The notes under the pieces: generated by a model
What the model was told of the DNA's origin: nothing
The model's database searches: none
Seen by the model: the letters and a program-made list of their open reading frames with translations, nothing else
NCBI GenBank assembly: GCA_938010625.1
Contig: CALLVJ010000132.1
Span: 1-7,578 of the forward strand
Direction of reading: 5' to 3'
From: an uncultured Stomatobaculum sp.
Lineage (GTDB): Bacteria > Bacillota > Clostridia > Lachnospirales > Lachnospiraceae
Length of the DNA stretch: 7,578 nt
In this document: positions 1-6,077 of the stretch, in pieces
How the letters are laid out: each line of letters opens with the position of its first letter
Numbering within the stretch: position 1 is the first letter of the stretch
Position numbers and translations under genes: made by a program

Positions 1-1
1 C

Positions 2-778
2 ACCGGCAACAAGTTCGAGTTCCGCATGGTAGGCTCCGGCGACAGCATCGCGAGCGCCAACATCGTTCTGAATACGATTCTCGCCGAGCAGTTCCGCCTC
101 GCAGCCGATAGACTTGAGCGAGCTGTTTCCGTCAAGGAAAGCGCACAGGAACTGATCCGTGAGCTCCTGACCAGACACTATCGCATTGTCTTCAACGGCA
201 ATGGCTACTCAGAGGAGTGGGTACAGGAAGCCGCCAAGCGCGGACTGCCAAACCTGAAATCCGCTATCGACGCAATTCCGGCATTCACGAGCAAAAAGGC
301 AGTGGAACTCTTCTCTTCATTCGGCATTTACTCCGAGGCTGAGTTAAAGAGCCGCAGCATCGTCGCCTACGAGAATTATGCAAAGCGCATCAACATCGAG
401 GCGCGCGCCATGATCAATATCTCCGGCAAACAGTTGATTCCGGCGGCGATTCACTATGTAACTCGCCTTGCAAGCTCTGTCAATCAAGTAAAGAGCGCCT
501 GTCCCGCAGCCGATGTGAGCGCACAGGAGGATCTTTTGCTCCGCGCGAGCGCGCTCCTCGGCGACATGAAGCGCAGCCGCGAGCAGCTGCAGAGCGACAC
601 CGATCTCGCTGCCTCTATCCAGGATCCGGCTGCGCGCGCCACAGCGTATCACACGCAGATTATCACAGACATGCAGACCCTCCGCGCAAGTGCCGATGCC
701 CTCGAGACTGTGGTCGACAAAGACCTCTGGCCGCTCCCGAGCTACGGCGACATGCTCTTTGAAGTCAGCGAGCCGTAA
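2..778 (+). CDS. glnN: Type III glutamine synthetase, C-terminal part (5' truncated by window edge)
   Basis: ATP-dependent amidation of glutamate to glutamine in the cytoplasm, for ammonium assimilation. The frame is open from base 2 and its first residues read TGNKFEFRMVGSGDS, a very characteristic stretch of GSIII enzymes in which the Arg belongs to the active-site region. It continues as SIASANIVLNTILAEQF and ends in a helical C-terminal domain closing with PLPSYGDMLFEV, also typical of GSIII. About 258 residues are visible; the family is usually near 700 residues, so the catalytic N-terminal two thirds lie upstream of the window. The ATG at base 26 is an internal Met, not the start. The C-terminus appears intact. 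It is the only plus-strand gene here and converges on the zinc lipoprotein gene. The symbol glnN is the usual name for GSIII; the identification is firm, the symbol conventional. Confidence 0.93.
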   Translation, partial: TGNKFEFRMVGSGDSIASANIVLNTILAEQFRLAADRLERAVSVKESAQELIRELLTRHYRIVFNGNGYSEEWVQEAAKRGLPNLKSAIDAIPAFTSKKAVELFSSFGIYSEAELKSRSIVAYENYAKRINIEARAMINISGKQLIPAAIHYVTRLASSVNQVKSACPAADVSAQEDLLLRASALLGDMKRSREQLQSDTDLAASIQDPAARATAYHTQIITDMQTLRASADALETVVDKDLWPLPSYGDMLFEVSEP

Positions 779-823
779 AACAGTGACTGGTAGTCTATCC
801 GTTTCGCAGATCGGTAAAACGCC

Positions 824-857
824 CGAGAGGCACATGCAGCCCTGCATGTGCCTCTCG
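824..857. terminator. Long inverted repeat, probable bidirectional terminator between convergent genes
   Basis: A perfect 15-bp inverted repeat (GAGAGGCACATGCAG at 825-839, its complement at 842-856), extended by one further C-G pair at 824/857, has only two unpaired bases at the centre, so the real loop would be about four bases. It lies between the stop codons of the glutamine synthetase (778) and the zinc lipoprotein gene (925). Neither side has a strong U tract: the plus strand continues CTCTATACC, the minus strand GGGCGTTTTACC. Position and stem strength argue for termination of both transcripts; the weak U tracts lower confidence. Confidence 0.6.
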
Positions 858-924
858 CTCTATACCTTCACAGTATTTCTCTGCCACTCTTTTCTCTGTA
901 ACTCTGCCTTCCCGGCTTCCGTTC

Positions 925-2475
925 TCACTGCAATGCCTGCTTTAATACTTCCAAATTCTTCTGCATCACACCGAGATAGGTCTCTCCATCTGCAATATTC
1001 TTCTCCGTCACGGACTGCATCGAATCCATGACCAGAATCTTCTGATTCTTGTCCTTCGTATTCTGCTGAATGGTATTTGCAATCTTCTGGTCGGAGTTCT
1101 CGATCACGAGAATACTGTTCAGTTTCTTCTCGTCTGCCTTCTCTGCGAGAAAACGGACGGTCTCAAAGCTCGCCTCGGTGTCCGCCGAGCAGCCGACAAA
1201 TGCCGCACTGTAGTCCAGTCCGTAGTCGTCCACGAGATAGCGGAACGGGAAGCGGTCACCAAAGAGAAGATACTTATTTGCCGCCTTATCGACGGTCTCC
1301 GCATACTGCTTGTCAAGCTCTGTGAGCTTCTTATTGTAGTCTTCCGCATTCTTTTTGTAACTGTCTGCATTCGCCGCATCGAGTGTAGACAGATCCTCTG
1401 CGATCTTGTTCACATAGAGTTCGGCGTTCTTTAAGGAGAGCCAGACGTGCTCATCATACTCGGGCTCCTCGTGGTGGTCATGACCTGCGAGCTCGTCGCA
1501 GACTTCCTCCGCTGTGAGCGAAGCTGGGTAGAACGTCGGCCAGTAACTCTCGGGATCCTTGATTGCGTCAAAGCTCTCATTGCTAAAGGGGATGTGAAAG
1601 TGCTCTGCTGCTGCCGGCTCAATCATGTGGTCGTTGATCTCGACATAGATCGGTGCGCCGGAATTCTTGTCCTCCGCCTCAAAGCGATACATTGCTGCCT
1701 TCGTGCCGGTAGACCAGTTCTGGATATACGTGCCGACATACTTGTATGGGGACTTCACAGTCTTGCCGCTCTCATCGGTGAAGCTGATTGTGTCATCATC
1801 AATCGCAATCTTCGCAATATCAGTCTCATAGCCCTTCGTATAGTACGCCTTGTACTCCTCAGCCGTCATCTTGCCGGTCTGCTCTGCCTTCGCCTGGAAT
1901 GCCTTATCGAGCGCGCCGCTCTTTGCAAGCGGATAGGCGGACTGCCACTCGCCCTTCCAGTCGCCGAGGGTTCTGTCCTTCACCTCGCCGTCCTCAAAGG
2001 TCGAGACTTCCTTCCCGTGGCTGTGCTCGTGCTCACTCTCCTGCATGCCCTCCTTGAGCTCCTCTTCTTTCGCCTTGTCGCCGAGCACCTCCATGAGATT
2101 AATGACTTTCATGTCTTTGTTTTTCGCCTCTTTGAGCGCGTCGTTGACCCACTCGTCCGACTCGCCGCCCACGTAGACAAAGAGATCTGCCTCACTGATT
2201 TTTGAAATATCTTCTGCGCTCGGCTGATAGCTGTGCAGATCCACGCCATTTTTCAGGAGCAGCGTGAGCTCTGCATTCTCCGCCTTGTCGCCGAGCACTG
2301 CCTTTGCCCAGTCGTACTCCGGGAAAATGGTTGTGACGACTTTCAACTTCTTTCCCTCTGCGATTGCAGTCTCTGACGCAGCTGCGCTGCTCTCCGCCTT
2401 TTTGCTTCCGCCGCAACCGGCCAGTAACGCCGCCGAAAGCGCGGAGATCATAAGAAACATTCCGAACTTTTTCAT
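925..2475 (-). CDS. Zinc ABC transporter substrate-binding lipoprotein with ZinT domain nested in a ZnuA/AdcA-type fold
   Basis: Extracellular lipoprotein (516 aa) predicted to capture Zn2+ and hand it to an ABC importer. Residues 1-21 are a lipoprotein signal with lipobox LLAGC, lipidated at Cys21. Residues about 43-150 are the first lobe of a cluster A-I metal-binding protein (VVTTIFPEYDW; His81 in the LHSYQPS ligand motif). A short His/Glu stretch (EHEHSHGKE, 148-156) leads into a complete ZinT domain, about 157-331, with DRTLGDWKGEWQS, the YYTKGY motif and the ligand set His283, His292 and His294 (DHMIEP...EHFHI). A second His run (GHDHHEE, 331-337) follows, then the second lobe with YDEHVWLS (His343), GDRFPFRYL and IENSDQKIA. 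In AdcA the ZinT domain is C-terminal; here it interrupts the binding fold. The start at 2475 is chosen because it gives the lipoprotein signal and has GAGGAGG just upstream; an in-frame ATG at 2583 falls inside the promoter. No permease or ATPase gene is in the window. AdcA-like function is inferred from the domains. Confidence 0.92.
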   Translation of the reverse strand: MKKFGMFLMISALSAALLAGCGGSKKAESSAAASETAIAEGKKLKVVTTIFPEYDWAKAVLGDKAENAELTLLLKNGVDLHSYQPSAEDISKISEADLFVYVGGESDEWVNDALKEAKNKDMKVINLMEVLGDKAKEEELKEGMQESEHEHSHGKEVSTFEDGEVKDRTLGDWKGEWQSAYPLAKSGALDKAFQAKAEQTGKMTAEEYKAYYTKGYETDIAKIAIDDDTISFTDESGKTVKSPYKYVGTYIQNWSTGTKAAMYRFEAEDKNSGAPIYVEINDHMIEPAAAEHFHIPFSNESFDAIKDPESYWPTFYPASLTAEEVCDELAGHDHHEEPEYDEHVWLSLKNAELYVNKIAEDLSTLDAANADSYKKNAEDYNKKLTELDKQYAETVDKAANKYLLFGDRFPFRYLVDDYGLDYSAAFVGCSADTEASFETVRFLAEKADEKKLNSILVIENSDQKIANTIQQNTKDKNQKILVMDSMQSVTEKNIADGETYLGVMQKNLEVLKQALQ

Positions 2476-2489
2476 GTGCCTCCTCGTTT

Positions 2490-2504
2490 GCCGGATCACC
2501 CGGC
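2490..2504 (-). other. Small GC hairpin in the zinc gene leader, just upstream of the ribosome binding site
   Basis: GCCGG-GTGAT-CCGGC on the minus strand forms a 5-bp all-GC stem with a 5-base loop. It ends a few bases upstream of the GAGGAGG that precedes the ATG at 2475. It could affect ribosome access or be chance; no U tract follows, so it is not a terminator. Confidence 0.3.
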
Positions 2505-2521
2505 TCTCCCCCAAGTATATT

Positions 2522-2555
2522 TTGCAACCTGATTCCATTTGCAACATGCTTGCAA
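2522..2555 (-). promoter_or_regulatory. Three TTGCAA boxes, candidate operator over the start region of the zinc gene promoter
   Basis: Three copies of the self-complementary hexamer TTGCAA occur at 2555-2550, 2544-2539 and 2527-2522. The first two form a 17-bp near-palindrome (TTGCAA-GCATG-TTGCAA) that abuts the -10 box and covers the expected start point. A repressor bound here would block transcription. The sequence does not match the AdcR (TTAAC..GTTAA) or Bacillus Zur consensus as I know them, so the regulator is unknown. The repeats are seen directly; operator function is inferred from their position. Confidence 0.5.
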
Positions 2556-2583
2556 TTTTACCGGAGCGGCGAGGTTCTGTCAA
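2555..2583 (-). promoter_or_regulatory. SigA-type promoter of the zinc lipoprotein gene
   Basis: Reading the minus strand, TTGACA at 2583-2578 is followed after exactly 17 bases by TAAAAT at 2560-2555. That is a consensus -35, optimal spacing and a one-mismatch -10. Transcription should begin near 2549-2547, leaving a leader of about 70 bases. It lies just past the stop codon of the methyltransferase remnant, so the zinc gene has its own promoter and need not depend on read-through from the thiamin operon. Confidence 0.8.
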
Positions 2584-2592
2584 GTTCTTATT

Positions 2593-3015
2593 TCAACTGC
2601 TTCCCTGTTTTCTGGCGACAAAATAATATCTGTGAATTCTCCCTCTGATGACACCTTCGTTTTCCAAAATTTCTTGTGCTATGAAGAGATTTTTCTGACA
2701 CCTATTCACTTCAAAATTCGGAAACTCCCAGTCAATGATCCTTGCAAACCAGACGAGCGCGCCTACATCGTAAAATAAAATTGGCCGGTAGGTCTCTGCT
2801 TCTTCGATGATATCAAATCCACTCTCTGAAAACTCTTGTCTGGCAATGCTCAAATACGCTTCCGGAAACGGGACATCAGTTTTTCCCATCAAAAGCTCAA
2901 CCAATTCTCTGTCATTTTCAGCGCCCACCTGCTGTGTCAGAAAAAGGCCTCCGCGCTTCAACACTCTTTTCAGTTCACTGATATTATATTTTCCATGCCG
3001 ATTGGTAATAAGCAC
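2593..3015 (-). pseudogene. 5'-truncated class I SAM-dependent methyltransferase remnant
   Basis: The frame encodes only the C-terminal part of a Rossmann-fold methyltransferase. It opens at NRHGKYNISELKRVLKRGG, which corresponds to the region around strands 4-5 (the 'R-V-L-K-x-G-G' element), then LFLTQQVGAENDRELVELL, and ends with a normal-looking C-terminus (HRYYFVARK). The SAM-binding glycine motif and everything before it are absent, and an in-frame TGA at 3025-3027 closes the frame upstream. The only start available is GTG at 3015, without a convincing ribosome binding site. Its first 32 bases overlap the end of the acetyltransferase gene in another frame. The simplest reading is a deletion that removed the 5' part of the gene; with no SAM site a functional product is unlikely. 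Confidence 0.75.
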
Positions 3016-3544
3016 TCTCTTTTCTCAATGTCTTAGACAAATAAATTACCAGATCATCATCGTTCACACATTCAGCATAGGGAATACAAGGGGCATTTCT
3101 GTACCAGACGCCACTTCCATCCGGAATATATCCTCTCTTGACATACATGCGCTGGGCACTCCCGTACCCTGCATGCAGACCAACACCAAGATAAACAAAA
3201 TCGGCATATTGACCGGCAATTTTCTCAGCCTGGTCCATGAGCGCTGTCCCAATTCCTCTGCGGCGATACTTCTCAAGCACACCGAGATCCACAATTTCCG
3301 GAAGGTTGCGATTTCCGAACGGTCCCTCCAATGATTTCAGATAAACATTGATATAACCGGCGACATTGCCTTCATACTCTGCCACAAGCGCAATACATTT
3401 TCCCTGTCTCTGGTGTTCCAGACGAGTCAAATATTTATCGACCGTCTGATGCCATCCCTGTGCGATCTCTTCTCGCGTGATACACGCCGCATCTCTTCTC
3501 TCCATATTCCGGACGCGCAGAGAGCCTGCGTTTTTATCAATCAT
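2984..3544 (-). CDS. GNAT family N-acetyltransferase
   Basis: Predicted cytoplasmic acetyl-CoA-dependent N-acetyltransferase of 186 aa; the acceptor is not predictable. The acetyl-CoA pyrophosphate loop (motif A) is clear at residues 92-100, KYRRRGIGT, preceded by the strand EIVDLGVL. Motif B is represented by YLGVGLHAGYGSAQRMYVKRGYIP (about 118-141). The ATG overlaps the stop of the upstream gene as ATGA (3541-3544), with GGAGG at 3551-3555 and 6-base spacing, so the start is well supported and translation is probably coupled. The last ten or so residues after LSKTLRKE run into methyltransferase-derived DNA read out of frame, so the natural C-terminus probably ended near residue 174 and the tail is a by-product of the adjacent deletion. 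The core fold should be unaffected. Confidence 0.85.
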   Translation of the reverse strand: MIDKNAGSLRVRNMERRDAACITREEIAQGWHQTVDKYLTRLEHQRQGKCIALVAEYEGNVAGYINVYLKSLEGPFGNRNLPEIVDLGVLEKYRRRGIGTALMDQAEKIAGQYADFVYLGVGLHAGYGSAQRMYVKRGYIPDGSGVWYRNAPCIPYAECVNDDDLVIYLSKTLRKESAYYQSAWKI

Positions 3545-4521
3545 AACTTTCCTCCAAGCTGGACCTTTGCCCTCATCAGCATGGCTTCCTCTATCGCCTC
3601 ATAGATCCTCTTTCCGCTCCTCGGGACACAGTCTTCCACCCAGTTCCACCAGAAATACCCTCCGATATCACGCGCCGACTTCTTCTTCATCGAATAATAG
3701 GCGCGCGCCATACGAATCTTGCTGGTTTCTGTGGCATTTTCTGCAGTATTCCCACACTCGCCGATGCCAACTTTGGCTCCCGGAAAAACTTTCTCGAATT
3801 CTGAAAATATTTTCTCCCAATCCGGCAGATAGCCCTCATTATCATCCTCGTAGTAACTGATCAGAGCGAAATCCACCTGTTTTTTCAGCGCGTCAGACAG
3901 GTACTCAGACATCCAGTGAAATAGATCTTGGTTCTCCGGTCGTGCATAATACATGGTCAGTGCTGTTTTTCCACCCTTGGAGCGAATATATGTATTTGCG
4001 CTCTCCACTTTTTTCACAATCAACTCAGGTTTCTGACCAATCCACTCTACGCCATTGATCTCATTTCCAATTTCCCAGATATCTGTGTAAGGAGCCAGAA
4101 CCCGAAAACAGTCCTGAAAACGTCTCAGATAGGCACTCTCATCCTCATAATCTTTCATGTCATAAGAATCCACCGGACAAGCCATGACAAAGGCGACACT
4201 GTGAAGCGCAGAGAATAGCTCCTCATACTCTTCCGCGCTGCTCTCCTCCGACATCACAATCCGAACCGTTGGCTTCACCGGCATCCGCCTGATTGCAGCG
4301 ATCACATCTTCTCGTTTGATGTCATCATACCAGCTGTCGTCCACTGTGATTCCATAAATCCAGCTCTCAGTATCTTCTGTGCGCTGCAAAGGCGCTTTCT
4401 TCTGTCCACTCCCCAAAATATATACCGCGGACAAAATGCCCGTAAAAAGAAGAGACAACACAAAAAACAGTGGAATTTTCCTTTTGCTGCGCTCTGCCCT
4501 CTTCTCCTCGTTCACCATCAT
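3541..4521 (-). CDS. Membrane-anchored clan GH-A-like glycoside hydrolase (TIM barrel), family not assigned
   Basis: A 326-aa protein with a basic N-terminus (KRAERSKRK) and one membrane helix at about 16-37, without a lipobox Cys, so probably a signal anchor with the rest outside the cell. The remainder reads as an eight-stranded barrel in order: WIYGITVDD (54-62), PTVRIVMSE (84-92), AFVMACPVDS (110-119), DIWEIGNEING (147-157), KTALTMYYARP (185-195), DFALISYYED (217-226), KVGIGECGN (250-258) and GYFWWNWVED (288-297). Asn153-Glu154 after strand 4 and Glu255 at the end of strand 7 fit the acid/base and nucleophile positions of clan GH-A enzymes. Substrate and family are unknown to me. The start is the first of two tandem ATGs (4521, 4518), with GAGGGAG upstream. 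It begins 21 bases after the thiD stop and is translationally coupled to the acetyltransferase. The fold assignment is inference from motifs. Confidence 0.7.
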   Translation of the reverse strand: MMVNEEKRAERSKRKIPLFFVLSLLFTGILSAVYILGSGQKKAPLQRTEDTESWIYGITVDDSWYDDIKREDVIAAIRRMPVKPTVRIVMSEESSAEEYEELFSALHSVAFVMACPVDSYDMKDYEDESAYLRRFQDCFRVLAPYTDIWEIGNEINGVEWIGQKPELIVKKVESANTYIRSKGGKTALTMYYARPENQDLFHWMSEYLSDALKKQVDFALISYYEDDNEGYLPDWEKIFSEFEKVFPGAKVGIGECGNTAENATETSKIRMARAYYSMKKKSARDIGGYFWWNWVEDCVPRSGKRIYEAIEEAMLMRAKVQLGGKL

Positions 4522-4542
4522 GGTTCTCCCTCACAGAAGCAT

Positions 4543-5364
4543 TTAATCCAATTCTATTCCAAACGGCACTTCGGCAGATACCAGCGTAAAATTGTGCGCG
4601 AGCGGCCCGGATCCTTTTCCAAGATTAAGTCCGGCTGCCAGTGCACCGGTGAGATACGCCTTGGCACGCCGTACAGCCCCCTCCAATGAAAAGCCCTTCG
4701 CGAGGTTGGCTGCAATCGCGCTTGAAAGAGTACAGCCTGTACCATGCGTGTTGGAAGTAGAAATGCGCTTTCCCCGGAACCACCGGATTTCTCCGCCTGC
4801 ATAGAGCAGGTCGTTTGCATCATTCACGCTGTGACCACCTTTCAGCAGCACAGCACAGCCATAGCGGGTTCCGATTCTTTCCGCTGCCTCCAGCATATCC
4901 TGTTCGGTTTGAATGTTCAGCCCCGAGAGCACTTCGGCTTCTGGAATATTGGGGGTAACCAGCAGCGCAAGTGGAAACAGTTTCTCTGTCAGGGTTTGCA
5001 CGGCGTCTGTCTTCATGAGCGCCGCACCGGATGTCGCAACCATGACCGGGTCTAGGACAACATTGACCGCCTTATACTGCCGCAGCTTCTCTGCGATCAC
5101 ACGAATGAGTTCACACGAAGAGACCATGCCGATTTTGACAGCGTCGGGCACAATATCCTCAAAAATGGCATCGAGCTGCTGTCCGAGAAACACTGGCGTC
5201 ACTTCCTGAATGGCGCTGACGCCGGTCGTATTCTGTGCCGTCAACGCCGTGATAGCGCTCATCGCATAGACGCCATTCATGGTCATCGTCTTCAAATCTG
5301 CCTGAATCCCTGCGCCGCCGCTGCAATCACTCCCTGCAATACTGAGTGCCGTATGTAATTTCAC
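4543..5364 (-). CDS. thiD: Hydroxymethylpyrimidine / phosphomethylpyrimidine kinase
   Basis: Cytoplasmic ribokinase-fold enzyme that phosphorylates HMP to HMP-P and then to HMP-PP, the pyrimidine donor for ThiE. The 273-aa length is normal. The N-terminal substrate motif SIAGSDCSGGAGIQADLKT (8-26) is diagnostic. VKIGM (76-80), LDPVMVATSGA (104-114), TPNIPEAE (137-144), LLKGGH (173-178) and the anion-hole motif HGTGCTLSSAIAA with Cys211 follow in the expected order. The start is GTG at 5364: it gives the usual N-terminus (KLHTALSIAGSD) and has a perfect AAGGAGG upstream. It is a stand-alone ThiD, not fused to ThiE, separated from thiE by 65 bases. Confidence 0.95.
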   Translation of the reverse strand: MKLHTALSIAGSDCSGGAGIQADLKTMTMNGVYAMSAITALTAQNTTGVSAIQEVTPVFLGQQLDAIFEDIVPDAVKIGMVSSCELIRVIAEKLRQYKAVNVVLDPVMVATSGAALMKTDAVQTLTEKLFPLALLVTPNIPEAEVLSGLNIQTEQDMLEAAERIGTRYGCAVLLKGGHSVNDANDLLYAGGEIRWFRGKRISTSNTHGTGCTLSSAIAANLAKGFSLEGAVRRAKAYLTGALAAGLNLGKGSGPLAHNFTLVSAEVPFGIELD

Positions 5365-5370
5365 GCCCGT

Positions 5371-5379
5371 ATCCTCCTT
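5371..5379 (-). promoter_or_regulatory. Ribosome binding site deciding the GTG start of thiD
   Basis: The minus strand reads AAGGAGGAT, with AGGAGG at 5378-5373, eight bases before the GTG at 5364. This near-perfect site fixes a non-ATG start for thiD. Its strength may offset the GTG codon and the gap after thiE. Confidence 0.8.
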
Positions 5380-5393
5380 CTCGGCGATTTTAT

Positions 5394-5410
5394 TTGTGAT
5401 TCTCTCACAA
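5394..5410. repeat. 17-bp perfect dyad in the thiE-thiD gap
   Basis: TTGTGA at 5394-5399 and TCACAA at 5405-5410 are perfect 6-base inverted arms around a 5-base centre (TTCTC on the plus strand). It lies in the only sizeable gap within the thi genes, upstream of the thiD ribosome binding site. It could be a small RNA hairpin or a protein site; its arms resemble a CRP/FNR-type dyad, but with a 5-base rather than 6-base centre. No U tract follows. Confidence 0.35.
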
Positions 5411-5429
5411 TTCTTTGGCTATCCTGCCT

Positions 5430-6077
5430 TTAGTAACCGCGCTGCACCATTTCCTCAGAGAGCTTGCGGAGCAAGCGGCACTCTGTCACAATGTCCGCCG
5501 CCGAGAAAATTGCGCTGACCAGTGCGACGCCGTCCACACCTGTACCCGCGAGTTCCAATAGATTCGTTCTGCCAATCCCGCCGATCGCGACGACCGGAAC
5601 TGAAACCGCATCACAGATCGCGCAAAGCGTCTCCCTGCTCACAAGCTCTGCATCTGACTTGGTCGAAGTTGCAAACATTGCGCCGACGCCAAGATAATCT
5701 GCACCATTCCGCACAGCCTGCAGTGCTTCCGCAACCGTATGCACCGAAACGCCTATTATCATTTCTTTGTCGACCAAGCGGCGCACGTCGGCGACATCCA
5801 TATCCTTCTGTCCCACATGAACACCGTCCGCTCCACAGCGAATGGCAATTTCGACCGCATCGTTGATAATGAATGGAACCTCATACTGCCTGCAGAGCGC
5901 CCCGATTTTGATTGCCTCCTGTAAGAATTCTGCCTCGCTGAGCTCTTTTTCTCGGAGCTGTATACAACTCGCCCCGCCCTGCAATGCTGCCTCTACCTGC
6001 TCCGTAAGGCCCTGTTTTCCAACCCAGGCTCTGTCCGTCACGGCATAGAGCCGCATCATCTCCTCAGCGCACTTCAT
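5430..6077 (-). CDS. thiE: Thiamin-phosphate synthase (thiamin phosphate pyrophosphorylase)
   Basis: Cytoplasmic TIM-barrel enzyme joining HMP-PP to hydroxyethylthiazole phosphate to give thiamin phosphate and pyrophosphate. The 215-aa length fits the family. Key motifs are YAVTDR (11-16), QLREKELS (40-47, with the phosphate-binding Arg and Lys), INDAVEIA (71-78), DGVHVGQKDM (84-93), GVSVHT (109-114), the ATSTKSDA loop (136-143), VAIGGIG (163-169) and GVALVSAIF (183-191). Its first 14 bases overlap the end of thiM. The ATG at 6077 has only a modest AAAGG upstream; ATGs at 6059 and 6056 follow a GAGGAG placed too close for good use, and the MKC start matches the N-terminus I recall for Clostridia ThiE. 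The start is therefore slightly uncertain, the function is not. Confidence 0.94.
   Translation of the reverse strand: MKCAEEMMRLYAVTDRAWVGKQGLTEQVEAALQGGASCIQLREKELSEAEFLQEAIKIGALCRQYEVPFIINDAVEIAIRCGADGVHVGQKDMDVADVRRLVDKEMIIGVSVHTVAEALQAVRNGADYLGVGAMFATSTKSDAELVSRETLCAICDAVSVPVVAIGGIGRTNLLELAGTGVDGVALVSAIFSAADIVTECRLLRKLSEEMVQRGY

Noticed and set aside
344..847. Minus-strand open frame of 167 codons opposite the glutamine synthetase
   Set aside because: The sense strand is unmistakable GSIII coding sequence. The antisense frame starts inside the intergenic hairpin and has no family features.
1447..2205. Long plus-strand open frame of 252 codons, opposite the zinc lipoprotein gene
   Set aside because: It is antisense to a gene with clear domain motifs, has leucine/arginine/valine-rich low-complexity content typical of a reverse-frame shadow, and shows no recognisable motif.
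2476..2583. 36-residue N-terminal extension of the zinc lipoprotein from an ATG at 2583
   Set aside because: It would start within the -35 box, place charged residues before the lipoprotein signal, and lacks a ribosome binding site; the ATG at 2475 gives a textbook lipobox signal.
2539..2778. Small plus-strand open frame of 79 codons over the methyltransferase remnant and promoter
   Set aside because: No ribosome binding site or known motif; it is opposite recognisable methyltransferase sequence and crosses the zinc gene promoter.
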